Shown here piece by piece: positions 63,999 to 64,000 of a stretch of DNA of 64,000 bases. A program made the translations under genes and the position numbers. Origin of the DNA: CAVQJU01 sp963755195 (GTDB lineage: Bacteria > Acidobacteriota > Vicinamibacteria > Vicinamibacterales > CAVVIG01); assembly GCA_963755195.1 (NCBI GenBank), contig CAVWIZ010000001.1, positions 1,054,001-1,118,000 on the forward strand. Direction: 5' to 3'. A model generated the notes under the pieces. The model had not been told where the DNA came from. It ran no database searches and was given only the letters and a program-made list of their open reading frames with translations. Within the stretch, counting starts at the first letter, position 1. Every line of letters begins with the position of its first letter.

Positions 63999-64000
63999 GG

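Overview
The window is about 64 kb of GC-rich bacterial chromosome with ordinary housekeeping and metabolic gene content and no phage, plasmid, IS or CRISPR signature. Small-type PurSQL, an aa3/caa3-type oxidase cluster with two subunit III genes, secretion/pilus-like ATPases and conserved small zinc-ribbon proteins suggest Acidobacteriota, possibly the Vicinamibacteria. That placement is inference from gene content; no marker gene search was possible.

Layout. 1-2559: end of a GspA/ExeA-like ATPase and a GspB/TPR-like protein. 2618-5637: acetyl-CoA synthetase convergent with a degenerate GGDEF protein. 5758-10576: a badly broken PilM/GspL-like gene, a PilB/GspE ATPase carrying a C-terminal double zinc ribbon, and a J-domain protein. 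10659-14810: a MacB-like ABC ATPase, OppD/OppF-like ATPases and the methylmalonyl-CoA mutase large subunit. 15110-15673: a compact unit of promoter, hairpin leader, 101-residue protein and terminator. 15734-19069: glgC-eno-gpmA operon. 19158-26916: two secreted or outer-membrane proteins, then a PDZ/GAF/PAS sensor kinase and its NtrC-type regulator. 27088-33542: reductive pyrimidine degradation (NCS1 permease, PreA-like enzyme, beta-ureidopropionase, dihydropyrimidinase, class III aminotransferase). 33590-39325: two related membrane proteins and a cytochrome c oxidase cluster. 39346-46536: four glycosyltransferases joined by 4-base overlaps, an Arg-rich partner, a UbiA-type prenyltransferase and a STAS protein. 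46650-63724: zinc-ribbon protein, rpsU, purD, mtaB, rlmN, an M16 peptidase, then purB-purS-purQ-purL-purF-(HEAT protein)-purM-purN, a metallophosphoesterase and tyrS. The window closes with tandem promoters and a boxA-like sequence, as expected just upstream of an rRNA operon.

Two features cut across the annotation. First, ten short degenerate tandem-repeat arrays lie exactly at gene boundaries. They belong to seven unrelated sequence families but share a strict period of 7 bp, or 8 bp in one family. Several supply the start or stop codon of the adjacent gene. I consider this the most interesting signal in the window. Second, many genes are interrupted by single extra bases. These are dense at about 2.0-10.5 kb and 50.1-53.9 kb and sparse elsewhere. 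Nearly all that I resolved are +1 insertions in otherwise perfectly conserved essential genes, so I treat them as sequence or assembly errors and annotate whole genes across them.
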